A DNA stretch of 11,855 nt from an uncultured Chitinophagales bacterium (lineage in GTDB: Bacteria; Bacteroidota; Bacteroidia; Chitinophagales; Chitinophagaceae), in contig CAMPIQ010000117.1 in assembly GCA_946886475.1 (NCBI GenBank), positions 1 through 11,855 of the forward strand, read 5' to 3'. Every line of letters begins with the position of its first letter. The stretch's first letter is position 1. Positions 1 through 4,737 of this stretch are shown piece after piece. Position numbers and translations under genes: made by a program. The notes below the pieces were generated by a model. The model searched no databases. It was not told the DNA's origin and worked only from the letters and a program-made list of their open reading frames with translations.

Positions 1-120
1 AGGTAAAGGAGCTCCGGTTTCGTCGGTTACCGTTCCGGTAACTTCCCGGCTTTGGGCCCATACAAACTGGGGAAGAGAAAATAAAATGATTAACCATGCA
101 ATAAGCAGTGATCTTTTCAT
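1..120 (-). CDS. SusC/RagA-like TonB-linked outer membrane receptor, N-terminus only
   Basis: This is the start of a gene that leaves the window on the left; 40 codons from an ATG at 120 are visible. Residues 1-22 form a signal peptide: a Lys-Arg start, a hydrophobic core, and cleavage probably after FVWA, before Gln23. The next stretch, VTGTVTDETGAPLP (27-40), is the typical beginning of a carboxypeptidase-regulatory-like beta-sandwich, the domain that precedes the plug and barrel in SusC/RagA proteins of Bacteroidota. Such proteins import glycans or peptides across the outer membrane together with a SusD lipoprotein. Other TonB-dependent or surface proteins can carry the same domain, so the full identity is inferred. 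It is divergent from the dismutase gene across 289 bases. I saw only a loose promoter candidate for it (TAATTTTTG on the minus strand near 220), with one base too many between the conserved parts. Confidence 0.6.
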   Translation of the reverse strand, partial: MKRSLLIAWLIILFSLPQFVWAQSREVTGTVTDETGAPLP

Positions 121-361
121 AAAGCTTAATTTATCGTTATTGGTTGATGTGACTGGTTTACCTTAAGGGGTACGAAGAAATAGAATTCCTAGAGTATGCA
201 AATTCCTGCAAAAATTACGGTTTATTACGGCTCTTTCACATTTATTGTTAAAATTTTTATTCACGTTTGACTAAAACGGTTACTAAAACCGCAAAAACGC
301 AAACCGGTCCTGGCCATAAATCATTAGAATTTCTTATTCATTTAAGTTGTATCAACTGGTG

Positions 362-369
362 TAAATTTG
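362..369 (+). promoter_or_regulatory. Candidate Bacteroidota -7 promoter element for the dismutase gene
   Basis: TAAATTTG matches the TAnnTTTG consensus of the primary sigma factor in Bacteroidota exactly and lies 40 bases before the start codon, which would give a leader of about 35 bases. I could not find a convincing -33 TTTG at the usual spacing; the nearest candidates (TTTAAG and TTG at 341-348) are too close. The assignment rests on the -7 match and its position only. Confidence 0.45.
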
Positions 370-409
370 CCGGTGATTAGATTCATTGATTAACAATTAA
401 ACTATAGTT

Positions 410-1009
410 ATGGCATTTACCCTTCCTCCATTACCATATGCACATGAAGCATTGGAACCACACATTGACAGTGAAACCATGCAAATACACCACGGTAAGC
501 ACCACCAGGCTTATGTGGATAATCTTAATAAGGCCATTGCAGGGACCGAACATGAAAAAAAATCGCTTGAAGAATTAATTGCAAATGCAGGTAAGATCTC
601 ACCGGCGGTTCGAAATAATGGCGGTGGCCACTGGAACCACAGTTTGTTCTGGGAAATTCTGGGAGAAGGTGGAGGAGCGCCTTCAGGAAAACTTGCAGAA
701 GCCATCAACCAGGCTTTTGGATCACTTGACGGATTAAAAGAAAAAATGAATGCAGCCGGGGCTACCCGTTTTGGAAGTGGATGGGCGTGGCTGATTGTAA
801 AAGATGGTAAACTAGAAGTAACGTCCACACCCAACCAGGATAATCCTTTAATGGATGTGGCGGAAGTAAAAGGAACGCCTATACTTGGAATTGATGTATG
901 GGAGCATGCCTATTATCTGAAGTACCAGAACAAACGCCCTGATTATCTGAAAGCAGTCTGGAATGTGATCAACTGGAAAAAGGTTGAAGAGCGTTTTGAA
1001 AAATTATAA
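410..1009 (+). CDS. sodA: Superoxide dismutase, Mn-type (Fe/Mn family)
   Basis: A 199-residue cytosolic enzyme that converts superoxide to oxygen and hydrogen peroxide. There is no signal peptide, and the length is normal for the family. Metal ligands can be placed by motif: His27 in the MQIHHGKHH segment, His77 in HWNHSLFW, and Asp162 and His166 in DVWEHAYY, the family signature. Residues that separate Mn from Fe enzymes point to Mn: Gly73, four residues before the second ligand, and Gln143 in STPNQD, where Fe enzymes have Gln and Ala respectively. Some Bacteroidota enzymes work with either metal, so cambialistic use is possible. The start ATG at 410 gives the expected [10 protein letters not shown] beginning; the bases before it are A/T-rich with no Shine-Dalgarno sequence, as is usual in this phylum. 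It appears monocistronic, with its own promoter candidate and a strong terminator. Confidence 0.96.
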   Translation: MAFTLPPLPYAHEALEPHIDSETMQIHHGKHHQAYVDNLNKAIAGTEHEKKSLEELIANAGKISPAVRNNGGGHWNHSLFWEILGEGGGAPSGKLAEAINQAFGSLDGLKEKMNAAGATRFGSGWAWLIVKDGKLEVTSTPNQDNPLMDVAEVKGTPILGIDVWEHAYYLKYQNKRPDYLKAVWNVINWKKVEERFEKL

Positions 1010-1017
1010 TTTCACTA

Positions 1018-1057
1018 AACGGGTCATGATAAAAAAATATCGTGGCCCGTTATTTTT
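1018..1057 (+). terminator. Intrinsic terminator of the dismutase gene, possibly bidirectional
   Basis: Two 14-base arms (1018-1031 and 1038-1051) pair along their whole length with two G-U wobbles, around a loop of six A. ATTTTTCC follows, giving a U run on the plus-strand transcript. It lies 8 bases after the dismutase stop. The right arm overlaps the stop codon of the convergent lipoprotein gene, so the hairpin would also form near the end of that transcript. On the minus strand the sequence after the hairpin is less U-rich. Confidence 0.85.
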
Positions 1058-1349
1058 CCTTCATGCATCTTTTTAATTCTTCTTCAAAAATCTCATTGCC
1101 CTTCCGCTGCATTTCTTTATCATCTTTATCATCACGGTATTTATTCATCATTTTTTCTTCCAGTTTTTCAGCTTCTTTTTCTTTTATAGCCAGTTGAGCC
1201 TCTGCTCCTTCAACGCCCTTTATGGCTTTTATAGAAAGTTTTTGAATTTCACAGGTAAGCCTGGCCATCTTCTTTACATCTTTTTCAAAATCTGAAGTAC
1301 ATGAAACAAGAAGAGATAGAAATATTAATGGGAGAATATTTTTTTTCAT
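1050..1349 (-). CDS. Small predicted lipoprotein of unknown function
   Basis: I do not recognise the family. From the ATG at 1349 it encodes 99 residues. Residues 1-17 form a lipoprotein signal, MKKNILPLIFLSLLVSC, with lipobox L-V-S-C and Cys17 as the predicted lipidated residue. The acidic residues soon after it (TSDFEKD) would suit outer-membrane or surface sorting, but that is a guess. The rest is highly charged (Lys, Glu, Asp) and looks alpha-helical, probably coiled coil over residues 45-95. Two further cysteines, Cys33 and Cys95, near the ends of the mature part could form a disulfide. An upstream in-frame ATG at 1400 would add 17 residues before the signal peptide and is not credible. 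It is last in the rpmH-rnpA-yidD direction, separated from yidD by 113 bases that hold a repeat array, so co-transcription is uncertain. Confidence 0.75.
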   Translation of the reverse strand: MKKNILPLIFLSLLVSCTSDFEKDVKKMARLTCEIQKLSIKAIKGVEGAEAQLAIKEKEAEKLEEKMMNKYRDDKDDKEMQRKGNEIFEEELKRCMKEK

Positions 1350-1419
1350 GAGAAGACATTTGTTGAATAAAAATAACCCAATTGGCCATCCGTATTTCAT
1401 ATGGATTACAGGATTTAAT

Positions 1420-1461
1420 AGCTGTGAGCTGTGAACTTTGAACTTTCGACTACAGCCTACC
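1420..1461 (-). repeat. Degenerate 7-bp tandem repeat directly after yidD
   Basis: Six consecutive 7-base units lie in register. On the plus strand they read as purine-purine-C-T-NNN (AGCTGTG twice, then AACTTTG, AACTTTC, GACTACA) and a last, weaker GCCTACC. On the minus strand each unit begins G-pyrimidine-pyrimidine. The array ends one base short of the yidD stop codon and fills the beginning of the gap to the lipoprotein gene. Similar arrays lie at 7550-7598, 8369-8416, 9337-9469 and 10363-10447. The function is unknown to me. Confidence 0.7.
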
Positions 1462-1462
1462 C

Positions 1463-1693
1463 TCAGGGCACCGGATCATACCCATGACCGCCAAAAGGAT
1501 GGCACCGGCTTATCCGTTTTACCGTTAACCAGAAACCTTTGAAAATCCCATATTTTTTAAATGCTTCCATTGAATAATGTGAACAGGTTGGAGTAAACCT
1601 GCACCTGGGCCCAAGTAAAGGAGAAAGAATTAACTGGTAGATCTTTATAATGGCCATGAATGGCAAAGCCAGGATTTTAAGGATTAGTTTCAT
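1463..1693 (-). CDS. yidD: Membrane protein insertion efficiency factor YidD
   Basis: A 76-residue member of the YidD family, small membrane-associated proteins that assist the YidC/OxaI insertase in placing proteins in the inner membrane. An amphipathic or hydrophobic N-terminal helix (residues 2-24) leads into the family core [18 protein letters not shown] (23-40), with Cys31 and Cys37, then [15 protein letters not shown] (62-76) with Cys64. All of this is canonical, and the length is normal. The ATG at 1693 lies inside rnpA: the last 17 bases of rnpA are shared in another frame, which indicates translational coupling. The order rpmH-rnpA-yidD is conserved widely in bacteria. Often yidC follows; here it does not, and a small lipoprotein gene comes next. 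Confidence 0.96.
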   Translation of the reverse strand: MKLILKILALPFMAIIKIYQLILSPLLGPRCRFTPTCSHYSMEAFKKYGIFKGFWLTVKRISRCHPFGGHGYDPVP

Positions 1694-2078
1694 GGATCAC
1701 TGCATTTTTTTTGAGCTGTTCAATACTTTTTCTCATGGACTCTTTAATCAGGGGGAATGCAACAGGCGTTTTTCCAGTGAACATAAAAAATATGTACCCC
1801 TGTATTTTATTTTGTTGAACCTGTGCTAAAAGATCCTGCTTTTGCAATCGATAGGCTTCCCGCATCCATCTTTTAAGCTTATTCCGGTCGACAGCTTTCC
1901 TGAAATTTCTTTTGCTGGCCGATACACCAATTTGCAAACTGCCCTGTTCGGCAGGCAGGAAACGGTAAATGATCCTGAGTGGAAAAACCGGAAAACTTTT
2001 TCCACTGGCAAATAATTCTTCCACCTGCTTACGGCTTTTTAATTTTTCCTTTTTGCCAAATCCAAACCTCTTTGCCAT
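1677..2078 (-). CDS. rnpA: Ribonuclease P protein component
   Basis: The basic protein subunit of RNase P, which binds the catalytic RNA and the 5' leader of precursor tRNAs. From the ATG at 2078 it has 133 residues. The RNR signature is clear at about residues 57-74 ([19 protein letters not shown]), preceded by the beta strand [10 protein letters not shown] basic N-terminus, [18 protein letters not shown], matches the family. An in-frame ATG at 2117 would add 13 hydrophobic, non-conserved residues and would place the start inside the terminator hairpin at 2097-2127, so I rejected it. The chosen start is only about 9 bases beyond the U-rich tail of that hairpin. The 3' end overlaps yidD by 17 bases. 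Confidence 0.93.
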   Translation of the reverse strand: MAKRFGFGKKEKLKSRKQVEELFASGKSFPVFPLRIIYRFLPAEQGSLQIGVSASKRNFRKAVDRNKLKRWMREAYRLQKQDLLAQVQQNKIQGYIFFMFTGKTPVAFPLIKESMRKSIEQLKKNAVIHETNP

Positions 2079-2082
2079 ATTG

Positions 2083-2127
2083 TAAAATAAGAAAAAGCCC
2101 CGTTCTTCGATAATCAAAGAGCGGGGC
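2083..2127 (-). terminator. Strong terminator-like hairpin between rpmH and rnpA
   Basis: On the minus strand two 15-base arms pair around a very small loop, with one mismatch and one G-U wobble (2127-2113 with 2111-2097). The base of the stem is GCCCCG/CGGGGC. Five U follow at once (2096-2092), then a broken U-rich tail. It sits 24 bases after the rpmH stop and ends just before the rnpA start. It could be a partial terminator that lets through only some transcripts, giving much more L34 than RNase P protein. I saw no separate rnpA promoter between the hairpin and the gene, and there is almost no room for one. Confidence 0.8.
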
Positions 2128-2150
2128 CAGTCTTTTTCAGTGCCGGAGTT

Positions 2151-2306
2151 CTATTTCAATTTTCTTTCATCGCTCACTGTCAGCTTGTGACGTCCTTTTG
2201 CACGGCGGCTGGCCAACACTTTTCTTCCATTAGCTGTTTGCATGCGCTTACGGAAACCATGAACGGTTTTACGGCGGCGTGTATGCGGTTGAAATGTACG
2301 TTTCAT
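2151..2306 (-). CDS. rpmH: 50S ribosomal protein L34
   Basis: A 51-residue, very basic ribosomal protein of the large subunit. The translation begins [20 protein letters not shown] and continues through [20 protein letters not shown] to [10 protein letters not shown]. This matches the whole L34 family pattern ([25 protein letters not shown]). The C-terminal SDERKLK tail is a few residues longer than the E. coli protein. The ATG at 2306 is the only sensible start. It precedes rnpA and yidD on the same strand, a very old arrangement. A promoter candidate (2411-2418) and a structured leader (2339-2378) lie upstream; a strong hairpin follows at 2097-2127. Confidence 0.98.
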   Translation of the reverse strand: MKRTFQPHTRRRKTVHGFRKRMQTANGRKVLASRRAKGRHKLTVSDERKLK

Positions 2307-2338
2307 TTTAATCAGTTTTTTTCACGTTTACTAAATGG

Positions 2339-2378
2339 CCTGTGGAGAAGACAGACTTGTTTCAGCTGAACCCACAGG
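2339..2378 (-). promoter_or_regulatory. Predicted stem-loop in the rpmH leader
   Basis: Perfect 7-base arms, CCTGTGG at 2339-2345 and CCACAGG at 2372-2378, enclose 26 bases. The loop contains a perfect 10-base palindrome, TTCAGCTGAA (2361-2370). If transcription starts from the candidate promoter at 2411-2418, the structure is inside the rpmH leader RNA, 33 bases before the ATG. A leader element controlling ribosomal protein synthesis is a possibility, not something the sequence proves. Confidence 0.4.
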
Positions 2379-2410
2379 TCACCACACCCGTTGGTTTTGT
2401 GAAAGGACGG

Positions 2411-2418
2411 CAAAGGTA
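2411..2418 (-). promoter_or_regulatory. Candidate Bacteroidota -7 promoter element for rpmH
   Basis: On the minus strand TACCTTTG, followed by C, is an exact TAnnTTTG match. It would give rpmH a leader of roughly 95-100 bases. No clear -33 TTTG is visible at the expected spacing; the region upstream is C-rich. The 260-base gap between murI and rpmH holds this element and the stem-loop at 2339-2378; I see no gene in it. Confidence 0.5.
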
Positions 2419-2566
2419 AGGGGATTTGGGGGAATTCCGGGAAGGTGCAGGTGTTAAATATTGAACCAAATAAGCCTGCCCCGGCGAAGATCACTGAAGA
2501 AAGTGAAAGTTTGAATTTGTGACTGAGCATCAGGTTCAGGATAACCTAATACATCCTACTTCCCTT

Positions 2567-3388
2567 TCACCTGATCTCCACATGTGCCGCCTGTACAATT
2601 TCACCAAAAAAATTGCTGCCATGGGCGTTAAAGTCGTCCGTGCTATCCGTAGTATAAAAAGATCTTGTGCTGTTTTTGGTTAGTCCCGATTCTATTTCCG
2701 GGTGCCGTTGGAGATAATGGTGCAGGCTTTCAGCCACTATTTCTCCCTGAGAAACCAGCCTCACATGTGAGGGAAGGTAGTGTTCGATCTTTTCTTTGAG
2801 CAAAGGATAATGCGTACATGCAAGTAGCAGGGTATCGATATCCCTGTTCTTTGAAAGAATATTTTCAATATGTTTCCTGATAAAATAATCGGCACCTTCG
2901 TCCATGTATTCATTGTTCTCTACCAGTGGCACCCACATGGGACAGGCTTCCTGGGCAATACGGATTCCTGGAAAAAATTTTTCTATTTCAATAAGATAGG
3001 ATCCGGATTGCACTGTACCGGATGTGGCCAGGATGCCGATGCTGTTTGAAGACGTATATTTTCCTATGATCTCTGTTGTTGGCCTTATCACCCCCAAAAC
3101 CCTTGCATCGGGATCAAGTTTTTGCAGGTCTTTTTGCTGGATGGACCTTAATGCTTTTGCCGAAGCTGTATTGCATGCCAGCACAATCAAAGGACAACCC
3201 TCATTCAATAACCATTTTACACATTCAAGTGTGTAACGGTAAACCGTATCAAAGCTTCTTGAGCCGTATGGCGATCTTGCATTATCGCCCAGATAGAGAT
3301 AATCGTATTGGGGTAAGCGGTTCACCATTTCCCTTAAAATGGTCAACCCTCCATAACCGGAATCAAATACACCTATTGGTCCTGCCAT
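2567..3388 (-). CDS. murI: Glutamate racemase
   Basis: Converts L-glutamate to D-glutamate in the cytoplasm, the building block added by MurD to the peptidoglycan stem peptide. At 273 residues the length is typical. The N-terminal motif PIGVFDSGYGGLT holds Asp9 and Ser10, and the two catalytic cysteines are in their usual settings: Cys72 in ACNTASA and Cys191 in ACTHYPLL, with His193 beside the second. LGDNARSPYG (33-42) is also conserved. The ATG at 3388 gives the expected start only four residues before the first beta strand. It lies downstream of the chaperone cluster but behind a perfect terminator (3533-3556), and has its own promoter candidate at 3493-3500, so it is probably a separate transcription unit. 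A 260-base gap with the rpmH promoter candidate follows. Confidence 0.97.
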   Translation of the reverse strand: MAGPIGVFDSGYGGLTILREMVNRLPQYDYLYLGDNARSPYGSRSFDTVYRYTLECVKWLLNEGCPLIVLACNTASAKALRSIQQKDLQKLDPDARVLGVIRPTTEIIGKYTSSNSIGILATSGTVQSGSYLIEIEKFFPGIRIAQEACPMWVPLVENNEYMDEGADYFIRKHIENILSKNRDIDTLLLACTHYPLLKEKIEHYLPSHVRLVSQGEIVAESLHHYLQRHPEIESGLTKNSTRSFYTTDSTDDFNAHGSNFFGEIVQAAHVEIR

Positions 3389-3481
3389 AGTTCAAAAATA
3401 CTGAATGGTAACGGGTGAAAGGCAGCAAGGTAGTGAGTGCGGCTGACCGTACGGGCGATCTTTTGGTTTACTGTGAATCAA

Positions 3482-3508
3482 TTACCCGGTAACAAAATTA
3501 CACCCGGT
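3482..3508 (-). promoter_or_regulatory. Candidate murI promoter flanked by ACCCGGT direct repeats
   Basis: On the minus strand TAATTTTG (3500-3493) matches TAnnTTTG exactly, placing a start about 100 bases before murI. The heptamer ACCCGGT (plus strand) occurs on both sides, at 3484-3490 and 3502-3508, 18 bases apart. The copy near the expected transcription start is also part of the odd-length palindrome TTACCCGGTAA (3482-3492). This arrangement could be an operator, but short matches like these can also arise by chance. No clear -33 element is visible. Confidence 0.4.
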
Positions 3509-3532
3509 TTAGAAGGAACCACTCCCGGATAT

Positions 3533-3556
3533 AAAAAAACCCCGCCGAAGCGGGGC
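3533..3556 (-). terminator. Intrinsic terminator ending the nadK-bamA-chaperone cluster
   Basis: On the minus strand CCCCGC, a TTCG tetraloop and GCGGGG are followed directly by seven U. This is a textbook Rho-independent terminator. It begins 7 bases after the stop of the second Skp-like gene and separates that cluster from murI. Confidence 0.95.
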
Positions 3557-3563
3557 AATGTTT

Positions 3564-4100
3564 TTACCTGAGGCCTGACATATTAGGCGGAACAGTTAAT
3601 TTTAATTTAGCAGCAACAGCTGCAATAAGATCATCACCATCTGGAGCTACAACAAACACCTGTTTATCGTAAACATGTGTATATCCTTTTTCCTTTGCCA
3701 CTGCACGCACGGCTGTCATTACTTTATTGTAAACAGGCTGCAGGAGCACACCTTGTTTCTGCTGATACATATTTTGAGCAATGGTTTGCCAGTTCTGGAT
3801 CTGGAAGGCAAAATTATCCCTGTCCACACGGTATTGCCTTAAAACCGCAGAAGGCATTTTTGAAGTATCAGTTTTGGTAAGTAAACTATCATAATAATTA
3901 TACTGTTCAAACATATTTACATATTCTCCATTAAGAGAATCCTGCTGGTATTTTTGCATTTGAGAATCGATCTTAGCCACTTCGGGCATAATTGCCAGAA
4001 CCTGGTCGAGACTGATATAACCAGCTTTTTGTTGGGCCATTGCAGAACCTGATGTGAACACAAGTACTGCTGCAATTAAAAAGAATTTCAACTTGTTCAT
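3564..4100 (-). CDS. OmpH/Skp-family periplasmic chaperone, divergent second copy
   Basis: A 178-residue secreted protein. The signal peptide covers residues 1-22, with cleavage probably after SAMA, before QQKAGYISLDQVL, which is the Skp-type first strand and helix. The central part (about 38-120) is helical and rich in Gln and Tyr. It is less regularly charged than the neighbouring copy and contains a break around TDTSKMPSA. The C-terminal segment KVMTAVRAVAKEKGYTHVYDK resumes the family pattern, in which the final helix and strand pack on the trimer body. Skp proteins hold unfolded outer membrane proteins in the periplasm and pass them to BamA. The gene follows the first copy after 81 bases and ends at the terminator. 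The usual Bacteroidota tandem pair suggests two specialised or mixed-trimer chaperones; the latter is inference. Confidence 0.85.
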   Translation of the reverse strand: MNKLKFFLIAAVLVFTSGSAMAQQKAGYISLDQVLAIMPEVAKIDSQMQKYQQDSLNGEYVNMFEQYNYYDSLLTKTDTSKMPSAVLRQYRVDRDNFAFQIQNWQTIAQNMYQQKQGVLLQPVYNKVMTAVRAVAKEKGYTHVYDKQVFVVAPDGDDLIAAVAAKLKLTVPPNMSGLR

Positions 4101-4181
4101 GAGATTGATTTGTGATGTTTAATTATGATAGTTTTTTTATGGTGATGGTTGCTGGTTAAAATATATTTTACAAATGTTTTG

Positions 4182-4694
4182 CTATTTAACGCCTAACTCT
4201 TTTAATATATCATCGCTTTTTTCCAGTTTCGGGTCGGCAAATATAACCGTAATTCCTTCACTTTTATCTAGTATGAAATCATATCCCCTTTGTACGGCAA
4301 GTTTTTGAACAGCATTGTATACCCTGTCCTGAATCGGTTTTATGAGTTCGCCTCGTTTTTTAAACAGATCGCCCTCAAAACCAAACCTTTGACGTTGCAG
4401 ATCCCTTACTTCCTTTTCCCTGATAAAAAGCTGATCTTCTCTTTTCTTTTTGAGATCATCGCTTAACATTACCTGTTCTGCCTCAAAATCGCGGTACATT
4501 TTATCAAGCGCTTTTTGCTTGTCATCTATTTCCTTCTGCCAGGCTGCTGCAAAAACATCAAGCTGGGTTTGTGCATTGCGGTATTCTGGGAGTTTATCCA
4601 GTATATACCGGGTATCAATAACAGCATATTTCTGGGCCTGAGCAAAAGCTGCAAACAAGAAGCTGCAAGCAACAAGCAGGAAAATTTTTTTCAT
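4182..4694 (-). CDS. ompH: OmpH/Skp-family periplasmic chaperone
   Basis: From the ATG at 4694 the product has 170 residues. The signal peptide is MKKIFLLVACSFLFAAFAQA, with mature protein from QKYAVIDTRYILDKLPEY, the Skp beta strand and first helix. Residues about 38-118 are densely charged with heptad spacing (KQKALDKMYRDFEAE, KKKREDQLFIREKEV) and should form the long coiled-coil tentacle. The end, VQKLAVQRGYDFILDKSEG, closes the body domain. It binds unfolded outer membrane proteins in the periplasm for delivery to BamA, whose gene is 43 bases upstream on the same strand. An ATG at 4751 would extend the protein by 19 residues, overlap bamA and bury the signal peptide, so I rejected it. Confidence 0.92.
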   Translation of the reverse strand: MKKIFLLVACSFLFAAFAQAQKYAVIDTRYILDKLPEYRNAQTQLDVFAAAWQKEIDDKQKALDKMYRDFEAEQVMLSDDLKKKREDQLFIREKEVRDLQRQRFGFEGDLFKKRGELIKPIQDRVYNAVQKLAVQRGYDFILDKSEGITVIFADPKLEKSDDILKELGVK

Positions 4695-4737
4695 ATTAAC
4701 TGATTTAAAATTTGAAATCATTTCAATAAGACGATGA

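Noticed and set aside
511..834. 107-codon frame antisense to the dismutase
   Set aside because: It lies entirely within the strongly supported dismutase gene; a shadow of its codon pattern.
2079..2117. Upstream start for rnpA inside the hairpin
   Set aside because: The extension is hydrophobic and unlike the basic N-terminus of the family, and it is encoded by the terminator stem.
2341..2349. DnaA-box-like TTCTCCACA on the minus strand near rpmH
   Set aside because: One mismatch to the consensus, only one such site, no dnaA gene and no cluster of boxes; no evidence for a replication origin here.
2312..2530. 72-codon minus-strand reading frame between murI and rpmH with a hydrophobic start
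   Set aside because: It covers the rpmH promoter candidate and leader stem-loop, has a low-complexity Pro/Leu/Phe-rich composition, no recognisable family, and ends against rpmH. Chance opening is more likely.
4157..4170. Perfect 14-bp palindrome TAAAATATATTTTA between the two Skp-like genes
   Set aside because: Made only of A and T in an A/T-rich gap, so chance is likely; no U run, no -7 element and no other support for a regulatory role.
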